A stretch of 64,000 nucleotides of DNA from Allobosea sp. CS1GBMeth4 (GCF_900185715.1 NZ_FYAS01000011.1:1-64000); one strand, 5' to 3'. Positions 41,088-51,114 are shown, counted from the stretch's first letter. The notes: generated by a model from the sequence alone, not told the origin. A program made the numbers and translations.

Positions 41088-43319
41088 ATGTTGGCAATGC
41101 GGAGCTGGCTCAGGGCCATGGCGTTCTGCGGGGCTGCGCTGCTGGCCGGTGCCGCGCCGGGCCAGACGCCGGCCGTCCCGCAGCAGCCAAAGGCCGATTC
41201 CTCGCCGGTGCTGACATTGCGCGGGGACGAGAGCCCCGAGACGGTACGCAAGCTCGTCGACGCGCTGTCGGCCGGCGGGCGCAAGGTCGAGATCCGGGTC
41301 GGCGGCGCGGCTCCGCCGACCGCATCCGGACAGGCGAGCGGAGCCGCGCCGCAGCCGGCCGAGGCCGAGACGCCGGTCGAGGCCTTCTGGGATCATTTCG
41401 TCGACGGGCTCTCGCATGGCCTGCGGGCGGTGCCGCGCCTGGCGGAGCTGCCGGACGCCTGGCGTGGCGCCTGGGCGCAGAACCGTAACGGCACGGCGGG
41501 CTTCACGGCCCTGTGGCGGCTCATCCTGTGCGCGGCCGTCGCGCTCGCTGCGGCCGCGCTGTTCCGCTTCGCCTCGGCGGGCTGGTTCGCCCGGCGCCTG
41601 CGGCCGGCGGGCAGCGAGTTCACGCCGCGGCTGATCGCGTCGAGCTGGGGAATGCTGCAGGACCTGCTGACGCTCGGCTGCGGCCTCGCGGTGCTGCATG
41701 CGGCGCGCACGCTGTGGCTGCCGCAGCTCGACCTCGCCGCGACGACGCTGAGGGTCATCGCCAATGGTGCCACGATCGCGGCCGGACATCTGATCCTCGG
41801 CCGCTTCCTGCTCGCGCCCGGAGCTCCCGAACGCCGCGTCATGCCGCTGCCGCGCGCCGACCGGCACTTCAAGCTCCTGGCGTTCTACGGCATCGCCTCG
41901 CCGTTCCTGCTGACGGTGACGGTATCCGGCCAGTACGCCGTCGGCCCTGCGCCGGTCACCGGATTGTTCACGCTGGTCGGCATCGCACAGATGGTGTTCA
42001 AGGCCTGGTGGTTCATCGATGCGCGCACCGACCTCGCGGTGCTCATCCTCGGCTCGGCGCACGAGCCCGGGCCGGGCCGGCGGGTGATCGCCGCTGTGAC
42101 CGGCTGGCTCTACGCCGCGCTGGCGGTGGCGATCTGGATGGTCGGCAACGCGGCGGCGATGATGGAGGGCGGCGGGCGCTGGGCCGAGGCGGCGGCACTG
42201 ACGCAATTCATCATCGTGCTGGCGCCGATCCTGGCTGTCGGCATCACCAGCCTGATGGCCTGCCGGCAGGCGCATGCGGCGGCGATGGGCGAGGCGGCGC
42301 CGCTGTCGCTCGCGATCGGCCATGCCCTGCGCGCCGCGGCCGGCGGCGCGGTCTGGGCCGGCGGCTTCTATCTGCTCGCGCGGCTGTGGGCCGGCTTCCT
42401 GTTCGGCGTCAGCTCCGAGCAGTTCGCCATGCTGATGCGCCAGGCCGGCGGCGTCGCCGTGCTCGCCTTCGGCGGCTGGGTGACGATCGTGTTCCTGCGC
42501 AGCTTCTTCGACGCCTATACCCCGCGGCCGGCCGCGAGCATGCCGGGGGACGAGGATGCGGTCGCTGACGATCACACGCCCTCGCGGCTGGCGACCGTGC
42601 TGCCCGTGCTGCGCGGCGTCGTGCTCGGCGCCGCCATCGGCCTGACGGTGCTGGTGCTGCTGTCGCGGCTCGGCGTCGATATCGGGCCGCTGCTCGCCGG
42701 CTTCGGCATCCTCGGCCTCGCCTTCTCCTTCGGCTCGCAGGCTCTGGTGCGCGACATCGTCTCCGGCTTCTTCTTCATGCTCGAGGACGCCTTCCGCGTC
42801 GGCGAATATGTCGACACCGGCCGGCTCAAGGGCACGGTCGAGAAGATCTCGCTGCGCTCGATGCAGCTGCGCCACCAGAGCGGGCAGGTCCACACCGTGC
42901 CGTTCGGCCAGGTGCAGTCGCTGACCAATGCCAGCCGCGACTGGGCGACGGTGAAGTTCAATGTCCGCCTCGACCATTCGGCCGACATCGAGAAGGCGCG
43001 CAAGACGATCAAGAAGATCGGGCTGGCGCTGCTGGAGGACCCGGAGTTCGGGCCGCATTTCATCGCGCCGCTCAAGATGCAGGGCGTCGCCGACATCACC
43101 GATTCGGCGATCGTCATCCGGCTGAAATTCACCGGCAAGCCGAACCAGGCCTCGATGCTGCAGCGCGAGGCGCTGAAGCGGGTCTATCGCGGCCTGGTCG
43201 AGGCGCAGGTGCCGTTCGCCTCGAATGCCGTCACGGTGAAGGAGGGGAGCGGCAAGGGCGCCGCCGCCGCGATCGCGGCGGTGCCGCCGCCGACGCCGCT
43301 GGTGCCGGCGGCCGAGTGA
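41088..43319 (+). CDS. Large MscS-family mechanosensitive channel
   Basis: 743 residues. N-terminal signal peptide (about 1-25), a periplasmic linker, then about ten membrane segments (from residue 140 to 540) and the MscS core: LSRLGVDIGPLLAGFGILGLA, then SFGSQALVRDIVSGFFFMLED, and the beta domain FRVGEYVDTGRLKGTVEKIS. The extra N-terminal segments place it with MscK/YbiO-type channels rather than small MscS. It releases solutes on hypo-osmotic shock. ATG at 41088 has GGGGA upstream. It converges with the next gene across 18 bases. Confidence 0.92.
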   Translation: MLAMRSWLRAMAFCGAALLAGAAPGQTPAVPQQPKADSSPVLTLRGDESPETVRKLVDALSAGGRKVEIRVGGAAPPTASGQASGAAPQPAEAETPVEAFWDHFVDGLSHGLRAVPRLAELPDAWRGAWAQNRNGTAGFTALWRLILCAAVALAAAALFRFASAGWFARRLRPAGSEFTPRLIASSWGMLQDLLTLGCGLAVLHAARTLWLPQLDLAATTLRVIANGATIAAGHLILGRFLLAPGAPERRVMPLPRADRHFKLLAFYGIASPFLLTVTVSGQYAVGPAPVTGLFTLVGIAQMVFKAWWFIDARTDLAVLILGSAHEPGPGRRVIAAVTGWLYAALAVAIWMVGNAAAMMEGGGRWAEAAALTQFIIVLAPILAVGITSLMACRQAHAAAMGEAAPLSLAIGHALRAAAGGAVWAGGFYLLARLWAGFLFGVSSEQFAMLMRQAGGVAVLAFGGWVTIVFLRSFFDAYTPRPAASMPGDEDAVADDHTPSRLATVLPVLRGVVLGAAIGLTVLVLLSRLGVDIGPLLAGFGILGLAFSFGSQALVRDIVSGFFFMLEDAFRVGEYVDTGRLKGTVEKISLRSMQLRHQSGQVHTVPFGQVQSLTNASRDWATVKFNVRLDHSADIEKARKTIKKIGLALLEDPEFGPHFIAPLKMQGVADITDSAIVIRLKFTGKPNQASMLQREALKRVYRGLVEAQVPFASNAVTVKEGSGKGAAAAIAAVPPPTPLVPAAE

Positions 43320-43337
43320 CCTGCCGCTTCCGGGGGA

Positions 43338-43703
43338 TCAGCGGCCGAATTCCAGCCCGAAGAAGATGCCGAAGCCGCTCAGCGCCAGCAAGGCGCCCAG
43401 CCCGGCGGCCAGGCGGGCGGCGGACAGCCGGCCGAGCCATTCATGGTGCCGGCCGGCGCGCTCGGCCGCATGCTCCCTGTCACTCTTGCCGAACTGGCCG
43501 GCATAGAGGTCGGGCGTCATCTGCGAGCCGACCGGCAGGTCCCCCTCCAGCTCGTAGCGGACCGCGACGAAGAGGGTGAAGAGGCCGACAAGGCCGACAC
43601 CGAGCCAGCCGATCGCCTGAAATGCCAGCCAGGCCACACCAATCAGGGCGGCGCAGGCGGCCACCCTCACCAGCAGGCGCTCACGGTTTCGCGGCGGCGA
43701 CAT
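43338..43703 (-). CDS. Small membrane protein, unknown
   Basis: 121 residues with no family I recognise. Two membrane segments near the N-terminus (about 15-31, 33-50), a hydrophilic loop with YAGQFGKSDREHAAERAGRH, and one segment at the C-terminus (about 97-117) ending GFGIFFGLEFGR. ATG at 43703 has a very strong AGGAGGTGG. It lies on the rne strand downstream of the rne terminator, so it probably has its own transcript or is read by read-through. Confidence 0.75.
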   Translation of the reverse strand: MSPPRNRERLLVRVAACAALIGVAWLAFQAIGWLGVGLVGLFTLFVAVRYELEGDLPVGSQMTPDLYAGQFGKSDREHAAERAGRHHEWLGRLSAARLAAGLGALLALSGFGIFFGLEFGR

Positions 43704-43719
43704 ACCACCTCCTGTGATG

Positions 43720-43750
43720 AAAAAGGCCGCCGCGATCGCTCGCGACGGCC
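43720..43750 (-). terminator. Rho-independent terminator of rne
   Basis: Read on the minus strand: GGCCGTCGCG, loop AGCGAT, CGCGGCGGCC (one wobble pair), then TTTTT. It starts 7 bases after the rne stop and sits just inside the 5' region of the small membrane protein gene. Confidence 0.9.
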
Positions 43751-43756
43751 CTGATT

Positions 43757-46486
43757 TCATTTGCGTCCGGCCAGCCTGTTCCACCAGCCGCCGCGCTTGG
43801 GCCGGTCCGGGTCCGGCGGGGTCAGCACGACCGCGACGGGCTCCTCGACCGGGCGGGCAGCGAGCGGTTCCTCAGCGACGGGCTCCGGGGCGGGGGCGAC
43901 TGCAGCCTCAGCCACGGCCGGCTCGGGAGCGGGCGCCGGCTCGGCAGCGAGGCCGTCCTCGGTGATCGGCACGACCTTCTTGCGCGAGCGGCTGCGCTTG
44001 GGCTTCTCGGCCGGCTCGGCGGCCGTCTCGCCGGCGGCCTCGGCAGGCTTGGCGGCGGGCGCGGCCTCGACCTCGGCTTCCGCCTCGGCCTTCTTGCTGC
44101 GGCCGCGGCGGGGGCGCTTCGGCTTGGCGTCCGCCTCCGGCTCGGGAGCAGGGGCCTCGTCCGCAGCCGCGGGCGGCTCTACGAGCGGTGCGGCGACGGC
44201 AGCCGGCGCGGCATCGTCGGACTCGCCGAGGGCGGCCTCCTCGGCATCACCCGCCTCGTCCTGCTCGCCGGCCTCGTCGGCTGCACCTTCGAACTCCTGG
44301 CCCTGGCCGTCGCGCTCGCCACCACGCCGGCGCCGGCGCCGACGCCGACGGCGGCGGGCGCCGTCGCGGCCATCCTGGCCCTCGCCGTCGCCCGAGGCGC
44401 GGCTGGAGGATTCGGTGTCGCCCTCGGCCGCCGCCTCGGCGTCGGCTTCGGCGATGTCCTCATCCTCGGGCTCGTCGACGATCGCCTCGGCGCGCATGCT
44501 GGAGACTGGCACGACGCGGTTCTCGTTGCCGACGAACTCGCCGCGCTCGACCTCGAAATAGCGGGTGCCGAGCAGGGCGCCGTCGGAGGTCACCGAAATC
44601 GCGACGTTGAAGCGCTCCTCGAGATCGCGCAGATGGGCGCGCTTCTGGTTGAGCACGTAGAGCGCGACCTCAGGCCGGGTGCGGACCTCGAGATTGTGCG
44701 AGGCGCTCTTGATCAGAGCCTCCTCGAGCGCGCGCAGGATCTGCAGCGCGATCGACGGGGTCGAGCGCACGAGGCCGGCGCCGGCGCAATGCGGGCAGGG
44801 CACCGAGGAGCTCTCGAGCACGCCGGTGCGGATGCGCTGGCGCGACATCTCGAGCAGGCCGAAGGCGGAGATGCGGCCGACCTGGATGCGGGCCCGGTCG
44901 TTCTTCAGGCAGTCCTTCAGCTTCTTCTCGACGGCGCGGTTGTTGCGGTTCTCCTCCATGTCGATGAAGTCGATCACGATGAGGCCGGCAAGGTCGCGCA
45001 GGCGCAGCTGGCGGGAGATCTCCTCCGCCGCTTCGAGATTGGTCTTGAGGGCGGTGTCCTCGATGTTGTGCTCGCGGGTCGAGCGGCCGGAGTTGATGTC
45101 GATCGCGACCAGCGCCTCGGTCTGGTTGATGACGATGTAGCCGCCCGACTTCAGCGTCACCGTGTTCGAGAACATCGCGTCGAGCTGGCTCTCGACGCCG
45201 AAGGCGGCAAAGAGCGGCGTCTGCTCGCGATAGGGCTTCACGCTCTTGGCATGGCTCGGCATGAGCATGCGCATGAAGTCCTTGGCCTCGCGATAGGCCT
45301 CCTCGCCGGCGACGTGGATCTCGTCGATGTCCTTGTTGTAGAGGTCGCGGATCGAGCGCTTGACGAGGTTGCCCTCCTCATAGACCAGCGCCGGGGCGAC
45401 GGAGCCGAGCGTCAGTTCGCGCACGCTCTCCCACATCCGCATCAGATATTCGTAGTCGCGCTTGATCTCGACCTTGGTGCGCGAGGCTCCGGCCGTGCGC
45501 AGGATGATGCCCATCCCCTCCGGCACCTCGAGCTCCTGCGCGATCTCCTTCAGGCGCTTGCGGTCCTCGGCATTGGTGATCTTGCGCGAGATGCCGCCGC
45601 CCTTGCCGGTGTTCGGCATCAGCACCGAATAGCGGCCGGCGAGCGAGAGATAGGTGGTCAGCGCCGCGCCCTTGTTGCCGCGCTCTTCCTTGACGACCTG
45701 GACCAGGATGATCTGGCGGCGCTTGATCACCTCCTGGATCTTGTATTGGCGGCGCAGATTGCGCGGGCGCTCCGGCATGTCGTCGAGGGCGTCGCCGCCG
45801 CCGAGCTGTTCCGGCTCGTCCTGGGCATCCTCGCCGCCGTTCTCGTCCTCGCCGTTCTCGTCGTCCTGCGACGGGCGGCGCGCCTCGGCGGCGTCCCCGC
45901 CATCCTCGGGGGTGGTCTCGAAGGTCAGCGGGGCTGCGTTCTCGGCCGCGTCCTCGCCGGCGGATTCGGCGATCGCCGGCGCGAAGCTCTCGCCGAAGGC
46001 GGGCGCGCCCTCGTTGACCATGGCGGCTTCCTTGCCATCGGTCTCGATCAGCCCTTCCGGCTGCGCGGCACCGGCCTCGACCTCGGCGCTGACCGTCTCG
46101 CCACCCTCGGCGGCGCGCTTGGCGCGGCTGTCGCGATCGCGGCGGCCGCGGCGGCCGCGACGCTCGCGCCGCTCCTCGTCACGCTCCTCCTCGCGCTCGG
46201 CGCGCGCTTCCTCCGCGAGCAGGGCCTGCCGGTCGGCGACCGGGATCTGATAATAATCGGGATGAATCTCGGAGAAGGCGAGGAAGCCGTGGCGGTTGCC
46301 GCCATATTCCACGAAGGCGGCCTGGAGCGACGGCTCCACCCGCGTCACCTTCGCCAGATAGATATTGCCGCGGAGCGGCTTGCGACTGGCTGATTCGAAA
46401 TCAAACTCTTCGATGCGCGAGCCGCGGGACACCACGACCCGGGTCTCTTCCGGGTGGGTGGCGTCGATAAGCATCTTGTTGGCCAT
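43757..46486 (-). CDS. rne: Ribonuclease E
   Basis: Main endonuclease of mRNA decay and rRNA/tRNA processing, and scaffold of the degradosome at the membrane. 909 residues. The N-terminus MANKMLIDATHPEETRVVV and the S1 domain (about 36-90 and 244-300) are split by an acidic insertion of about 155 residues (90-243), as in other alphaproteobacteria. The catalytic aspartates lie in VAIDINSGR and IVIDFIDMEE; the zinc-link is CPHCAGAG. The C-terminal third is an acidic/basic, Pro/Ala-rich scaffold with Arg-rich clusters (RRRRRRRRRRGG). ATG at 46486. A long divergent region precedes it. Confidence 0.97.
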   Translation of the reverse strand: MANKMLIDATHPEETRVVVSRGSRIEEFDFESASRKPLRGNIYLAKVTRVEPSLQAAFVEYGGNRHGFLAFSEIHPDYYQIPVADRQALLAEEARAEREEERDEERRERRGRRGRRDRDSRAKRAAEGGETVSAEVEAGAAQPEGLIETDGKEAAMVNEGAPAFGESFAPAIAESAGEDAAENAAPLTFETTPEDGGDAAEARRPSQDDENGEDENGGEDAQDEPEQLGGGDALDDMPERPRNLRRQYKIQEVIKRRQIILVQVVKEERGNKGAALTTYLSLAGRYSVLMPNTGKGGGISRKITNAEDRKRLKEIAQELEVPEGMGIILRTAGASRTKVEIKRDYEYLMRMWESVRELTLGSVAPALVYEEGNLVKRSIRDLYNKDIDEIHVAGEEAYREAKDFMRMLMPSHAKSVKPYREQTPLFAAFGVESQLDAMFSNTVTLKSGGYIVINQTEALVAIDINSGRSTREHNIEDTALKTNLEAAEEISRQLRLRDLAGLIVIDFIDMEENRNNRAVEKKLKDCLKNDRARIQVGRISAFGLLEMSRQRIRTGVLESSSVPCPHCAGAGLVRSTPSIALQILRALEEALIKSASHNLEVRTRPEVALYVLNQKRAHLRDLEERFNVAISVTSDGALLGTRYFEVERGEFVGNENRVVPVSSMRAEAIVDEPEDEDIAEADAEAAAEGDTESSSRASGDGEGQDGRDGARRRRRRRRRRRGGERDGQGQEFEGAADEAGEQDEAGDAEEAALGESDDAAPAAVAAPLVEPPAAADEAPAPEPEADAKPKRPRRGRSKKAEAEAEVEAAPAAKPAEAAGETAAEPAEKPKRSRSRKKVVPITEDGLAAEPAPAPEPAVAEAAVAPAPEPVAEEPLAARPVEEPVAVVLTPPDPDRPKRGGWWNRLAGRK

Positions 46487-47047
46487 GGGACAAATCCATT
46501 GGCGCGGCGGCCTTGGCAGTCCGCCGGGCTGCGGATGACGATCCGCTGCCGCGGGCAGGGGCGCCGCGCGTCGGCCGGCTGAAGCCGGCATGTTGCAGGA
46601 GGGAAAGCTCGATCAAGAAGCGACGACGGGAACGGGCGGCGGGGCGGGCAGACAGCCCGTCGCCACCTGAGAGGTCTCGACGAAACACCGAAAGGGAAAG
46701 CGGCGTCGTTTGCCCCGACATCTGACCTTTGACCTGCAGCACGCCGCGAAACCGGGGCGCACCGCGTTGACACGCTCGCGAACAAGAGGACCGGCCGCCG
46801 ATTGCTGCCTGGCGCAAGCCCGCCCGCGGACGATTCCGTTGTCGGCTGCCTTCGCGTCGGCCCGGATCGGTGTGACGGATCCGGTCGTCCGGCCGGTTCG
46901 CAGGGCGTCGGCGGGCAAAGAGCCCGGTTTGCGCGCTGCGGTGGCCTTCGCGATGCAACCATCTCCATTACAGACAGGCGGTGCATTTTTGCAAGCGCGT
47001 TAACGGTGAGCGGAAACCCCGGGGCCCGTTCCCGCCGCTGCTCCGGC
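46487..47047. other. Divergent rne/amidase region with probable long rne 5'-UTR
   Basis: About 560 bases without a supported gene. RNase E mRNAs usually carry a long leader used for autoregulation by their own product, which fits this gap. I see no strong terminator-like hairpin. Promoters for both genes must lie here; I could not fix their positions. Confidence 0.5.
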
Positions 47048-48397
47048 ATGGTAACCGGTTGTCAACCAATCACGGCGCTATGGTTAACCTTCGTTAAGCG
47101 TCGAACGGGCGAATCGAGGAGCTGTCTCCTGCTGCACGGGCCTTGCCTTTCCGTCGCCGCGAGCCTGCGCCGCCTCGCGGGGCCGGCGCGGCTGTTCGTT
47201 GCCGCCGCCGCGACGTGGTGCCTCGCCAGCGCGGCCCCGGCGAACACGGCCGGCCGCAACCCGAGCGATTTTCCGGTCGCCACCGATGCGCGGCTGGAGG
47301 CGCATGGCGACATGGTCCGGCTGACGATGACGCTGTCGCGGCCGGTGGCCGCCAGTGCCTCGGTGATGACCGGGCCCGACCGCGTCGTCGTCGACCTGCC
47401 ATCGGTCAACTTCCAGATCGATCCGAAGCAGGGGCGCCGGCCGGCCGGCTTCATCTCCGGCTTCCGCTATGGCCTGTTCATGGCCGACCGGGCGCGCATC
47501 ATCCTCGATCTCGCCCAGCCGGCCGCGGTGGCGAGCGTCGCGGTGACGCCGCAGCGCGGCGGCTTCGGCCAGCTCACGGTCGAGCTCAGGCGGACGAGCC
47601 GCGAGGAGTTCGCGGCGCTGGCCAGAGAGACGGCGGCGAAGGCGCAGCTCCCGAGCATTCCGGTCGAGCGCAAGGCCGAAGGCGATTCGCGCCGCATCGT
47701 GGTGATCGACCCCGGCCATGGCGGCATCGACCCGGGCACGCAGGTCGCTGCGATCGCGGAGAAGGCGGTGGTGCTCGCCTTCGGGCTGAAGCTGAAGGAG
47801 CAGCTCGAGGCGCTGGGGCGCTACCGGGTGATCATGACCCGCTCCGACGACACCTTCATCTCGCTGAACGACCGCGTCCGCATCGCGCGCGGCGTCGAGG
47901 CCAATCTCTTCATCTCGATCCACGCCGATTCGCTGACGCAGGCGCAGGATGTACGCGGCGCCACCGTCTATACCGGCTCGGAGCGGGCGAGCGATGCCGA
48001 AGCCGCGCGGCTGGCGGCGAAGGAGAACCAGGCCGACGCCGTCGCCGGCCTCGATTCGAGCGAGGACGTGCAGGACGTCGCCGGCATCCTGATGGATCTC
48101 GCCAAGCGCGAGACCCGCAGCTTCTCGACGATCTTCGCGCGAAACCTGGTCGAAAGGCTCGGCGGATCGGTCAAGATGCACAAGGTGCCGTTGCGTTCCG
48201 CCGGGTTCCGCGTATTGACCGCGCCGGATGTACCGTCGGTGCTGATCGAGCTCGGCTACATGTCGAGCCCGAGGGACGCCGAATTGCTGAATTCCGAGGG
48301 CTGGCGCACGCAGGCGGCCGCGGCGGTGCAGCAGGCGGTCGACCAGTATTTCGAGCACCTGCAGCCGCCGGGCAAGGCCGCTCAGAGCAAGCCCTGA
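47048..48397 (+). CDS. N-acetylmuramoyl-L-alanine amidase, AmiC type
   Basis: Splits the peptide from N-acetylmuramic acid during daughter-cell separation. About 449 residues. Signal peptide (RRLAGPARLFVAAAATWCLA then SAAPA), AMIN domain (about 60-175: DARLEAHGDMVRLTMTLSRP), then amidase_3 domain with zinc residues in VIDPGHGGIDPG, the Glu in AIAEKAVVLAF, the His in ISIHADS, and the catalytic Glu in LIELGYMSS. The start is unsatisfying: ATG 47048 is the only Met before the signal peptide and adds about 45 residues; there is no Shine-Dalgarno. It is followed by mrcA and prfB in the usual Rhizobiales order. Confidence 0.93.
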   Translation: MVTGCQPITALWLTFVKRRTGESRSCLLLHGPCLSVAASLRRLAGPARLFVAAAATWCLASAAPANTAGRNPSDFPVATDARLEAHGDMVRLTMTLSRPVAASASVMTGPDRVVVDLPSVNFQIDPKQGRRPAGFISGFRYGLFMADRARIILDLAQPAAVASVAVTPQRGGFGQLTVELRRTSREEFAALARETAAKAQLPSIPVERKAEGDSRRIVVIDPGHGGIDPGTQVAAIAEKAVVLAFGLKLKEQLEALGRYRVIMTRSDDTFISLNDRVRIARGVEANLFISIHADSLTQAQDVRGATVYTGSERASDAEAARLAAKENQADAVAGLDSSEDVQDVAGILMDLAKRETRSFSTIFARNLVERLGGSVKMHKVPLRSAGFRVLTAPDVPSVLIELGYMSSPRDAELLNSEGWRTQAAAAVQQAVDQYFEHLQPPGKAAQSKP

Positions 48398-48574
48398 CGA
48401 CGGAGGAGGCGAACGAGGCGATTTGTGGTTGCAAAGCCACGGTTCCGCCATGTCCGCCATGATATAGAGACGAGTTGAAGTTCAGCCGGGCAGGACGCGA
48501 CGCCAGAGGGGGAGGGCGACGCCCCTGCCGCCGGAGCAGGATGCGAGACAGCGGGAGCCGGTTTTTCGCCCGAA

Positions 48575-48648
48575 TCCCGCTCTAACGTTTGGAATCGAAC
48601 ACGTTTTATGATCCTGGACCGATTCGATCCGGGATCATCGTGATCTAG
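48575..48648. repeat. Intergenic palindromic repeat before mrcA
   Basis: CACG (48600-48603), a TTTT bulge, and ATGATCC-T-GGA (48608-48618) pair with TCC-G-GGATCAT (48628-48638) and CGTG (48639-48642). The flanks CCCGCTCTAACG and GATCTAG belong to an intergenic element type I recall from Rhizobiales. It lies 20-90 bases before the mrcA start, so it will be in the mRNA leader if transcription starts upstream. Confidence 0.7.
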
Positions 48649-48666
48649 CCGAGGTCAAAGTTCTCG

Positions 48667-51114
48667 ATGCGGTTCATACTGCGCCTTTTCGGATGGGCGT
48701 TCGCAGCCGGCACGATCCTGTTCGTCATCGGCGTCGCGGGGGCGGCGGGCCTCGTCTGGCATTACTCCAAGGACCTGCCCGATTCGGCGCAGCTGCGGAA
48801 CTACGAGCCGCCGGTGATGAGCCGCGTCCATGCCGGCGACGGCAGCCTGATCGCCGAGTTCGCGCGCGAGCGCCGGCTCTACCTGCCGATCCAGGCGGTG
48901 CCGAAGCTGATCATCGACGCCTTCCTCTCGGCCGAGGACAAGAACTTCTACAGGCATTACGGCGTCGATCCCGAGGGCTTGGCCCGCGCCGCGATCTCGA
49001 ATTTCCGCAATCGCGGCTCCGGCCGCCGGCCGCAGGGCGCCTCGACCATCACCCAGCAGGTGGCGAAGAACTTCCTGGTCGGCTCCGAGCAGAGCATCGA
49101 GCGCAAGATCCGCGAGGCGCTGATCGCGCTGCGAATCGAGTCGACCTATTCGAAGGACAAGATCCTCGAGCTCTACCTCAACGAGATCTATCTCGGCGCC
49201 CCGGCGCCGGGGCAGGGCAGCTATGGCGTCGCCGCGGCGGCGCTGAACTATTTCGGCAAGTCGGTGCACGAGCTCAACGTGCAGGAGGCGGCCTATCTCG
49301 CCGCCCTGCCTAAGGCGCCGACCGACCTGCACCCGTTCCGCAACCGCGAGCGCGCGATCGAGCGGCGCAATTACGTGCTCGACCGCATGGCCGAGAACGG
49401 CTTCGTCAAGCGGGCCGACGCCGAGGCGGCCAAGAGGCAGCCGCTCGGCGTCAATCCGCGCACGGTCTCGCCGAACCAGATCGCCGCCGGCTACTTCGCC
49501 GAGGAGATCCGGCGCGAGCTGCAGGATCGCTATGGCGAGAAGAAGCTGCTCGAGGGCGGGCTTTCAGTGCGCGCCACGGTCGATCCGAAGATGCAGCTGA
49601 TGGCGCGCAAGGCGCTGGTCGACGGGCTCGTGCGCTTCGACGAGGCCCGCGGCTGGCGCGGCGCGATCCAGAAGATCGACGCGGCGAGCCGCGAATGGGG
49701 CCTCGCCATCGGCGAGTTGCCGGTGCTCGGCGACGTCAAGCCCTGGCGCCTCGCCGTCGTGCTCGACGTCGCCGGCGACAGCGCACGCGTCGGCCTGCAG
49801 CCGATCCGCGAAGCCTCCGGCCAGCTCCGGCCGGAGCGCGAGACCGCGACGCTCGGGCCGGAAGGCATCCGCTGGACGCGGCGCACACGCGTCTCGCAGG
49901 CGGTCTCGCCGGGCGACGTCGTCTATGTCGAGCCGATCGACGGCAAGCCGGGGCAGGTGCGCCTGCGGCAGATGCCCGAGGTCAACGGCGCCATCGTGGC
50001 GATGGACCCGTTCTCGGGCCGCGTGCTCGCCATGGTCGGCGGCTTCTCGCACGACCAGTCGGAGTTCAACCGGGCGACGCAGGCGCTGCGCCAGCCGGGA
50101 TCCTCGTTCAAGCCCTTCGTCTACGCGACGGCGCTCGACAACGGCTACACGCCGTCGAGCATCGTGCTCGACGCGCCGATCGAGGTCGACCAGGGCGGCG
50201 GCCTCGGCATGTGGACGCCGAGCAATTACGACGGCAAGTTCACCGGCCCGCGGACGCTGCGCTACGGCATCCAGTTCTCGAAGAACCTGATGACCGTGCG
50301 CCTCGCCAAGGATGTCGGCATGCCGCTGATCGCGGAATATGCCCGCCGCTTCGGCATCTATGACGACATGCTGCCGGTGCTCTCGATGTCGCTCGGTGCC
50401 GGCGAGACCACGGTGATGCGGATGACCGCGGCCTATTCGATGCTCGCCAATGGCGGCAAGCGCATCCGGCCGACATTGATCGACCGCATCCAGGACCGCT
50501 GGGGCGCGACGATCTACAAGCACGACCAGCGCATCTGCGAGGGCTGCGAAGCGGAGAAATGGGCGAGCCAGCGCGAGCCGCGCCTGGTCGACAACCGCGA
50601 GCAGGTGCTCGATCCGCTGACCGCCTACCAGATGGTCTCGATGCTGGAAGGCGTCGTCCAGGGCGGCACGGCGACGGTGGTCAAGTCGGTCGGCAAGCCG
50701 CTCGCCGGCAAGACCGGCACGACCAACGACGCCAAGGACGTCTGGTTCGTCGGCTTCTCGCCGGACCTCGCGGTCGGCGTCTATATGGGCTTCGACAAGC
50801 CGAAATCGCTCGGCAACTCCGCGACGGCGGGCCAGTATGCCGCGCCGATCTTCCGCGACTTCATGACCGTGGCGCTGAAGGACAAGCCGGCGACGCCGTT
50901 CCGCGTTCCGCCCGGCATCAAGCTGATCCGTGTCGATCCGCGCACCGGCATGCGCGCCGGCGGCGAGGGCGGCATCCTCGAGGCGTTCAAGCCGGGTACG
51001 GCGCCGCCGGACAGCTATTCGGTGATCGGCGCCTCGGACGGCAGCGGCGGGGCGATGAGCGTCGCGCCGGCGGGGGGCCGCTCGGTCGGGTCCGGCACCG
51101 GCGGGCTCTATTGA
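48667..51114 (+). CDS. mrcA: Penicillin-binding protein 1A (bifunctional)
   Basis: Polymerises and cross-links peptidoglycan. 815 residues. One membrane anchor (8-30). Glycosyltransferase 51 domain with catalytic E90 in LSAEDKNFYRHYGVDP and GASTITQQVAKNF. An OB-like insert (about 315-440) separates it from the transpeptidase domain: S479-x-x-K482 in QPGSSFKPFVYATAL, and K682-T-G-T685. ATG at 48667; the Shine-Dalgarno is weak. It lies between the amidase and prfB. Confidence 0.97.
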   Translation: MRFILRLFGWAFAAGTILFVIGVAGAAGLVWHYSKDLPDSAQLRNYEPPVMSRVHAGDGSLIAEFARERRLYLPIQAVPKLIIDAFLSAEDKNFYRHYGVDPEGLARAAISNFRNRGSGRRPQGASTITQQVAKNFLVGSEQSIERKIREALIALRIESTYSKDKILELYLNEIYLGAPAPGQGSYGVAAAALNYFGKSVHELNVQEAAYLAALPKAPTDLHPFRNRERAIERRNYVLDRMAENGFVKRADAEAAKRQPLGVNPRTVSPNQIAAGYFAEEIRRELQDRYGEKKLLEGGLSVRATVDPKMQLMARKALVDGLVRFDEARGWRGAIQKIDAASREWGLAIGELPVLGDVKPWRLAVVLDVAGDSARVGLQPIREASGQLRPERETATLGPEGIRWTRRTRVSQAVSPGDVVYVEPIDGKPGQVRLRQMPEVNGAIVAMDPFSGRVLAMVGGFSHDQSEFNRATQALRQPGSSFKPFVYATALDNGYTPSSIVLDAPIEVDQGGGLGMWTPSNYDGKFTGPRTLRYGIQFSKNLMTVRLAKDVGMPLIAEYARRFGIYDDMLPVLSMSLGAGETTVMRMTAAYSMLANGGKRIRPTLIDRIQDRWGATIYKHDQRICEGCEAEKWASQREPRLVDNREQVLDPLTAYQMVSMLEGVVQGGTATVVKSVGKPLAGKTGTTNDAKDVWFVGFSPDLAVGVYMGFDKPKSLGNSATAGQYAAPIFRDFMTVALKDKPATPFRVPPGIKLIRVDPRTGMRAGGEGGILEAFKPGTAPPDSYSVIGASDGSGGAMSVAPAGGRSVGSGTGGLY

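Noticed and set aside
48575..48648. tRNA-like or small RNA gene
   Set aside because: The hairpin lacks cloverleaf arms and conserved T-loop bases; it fits an intergenic palindromic element.
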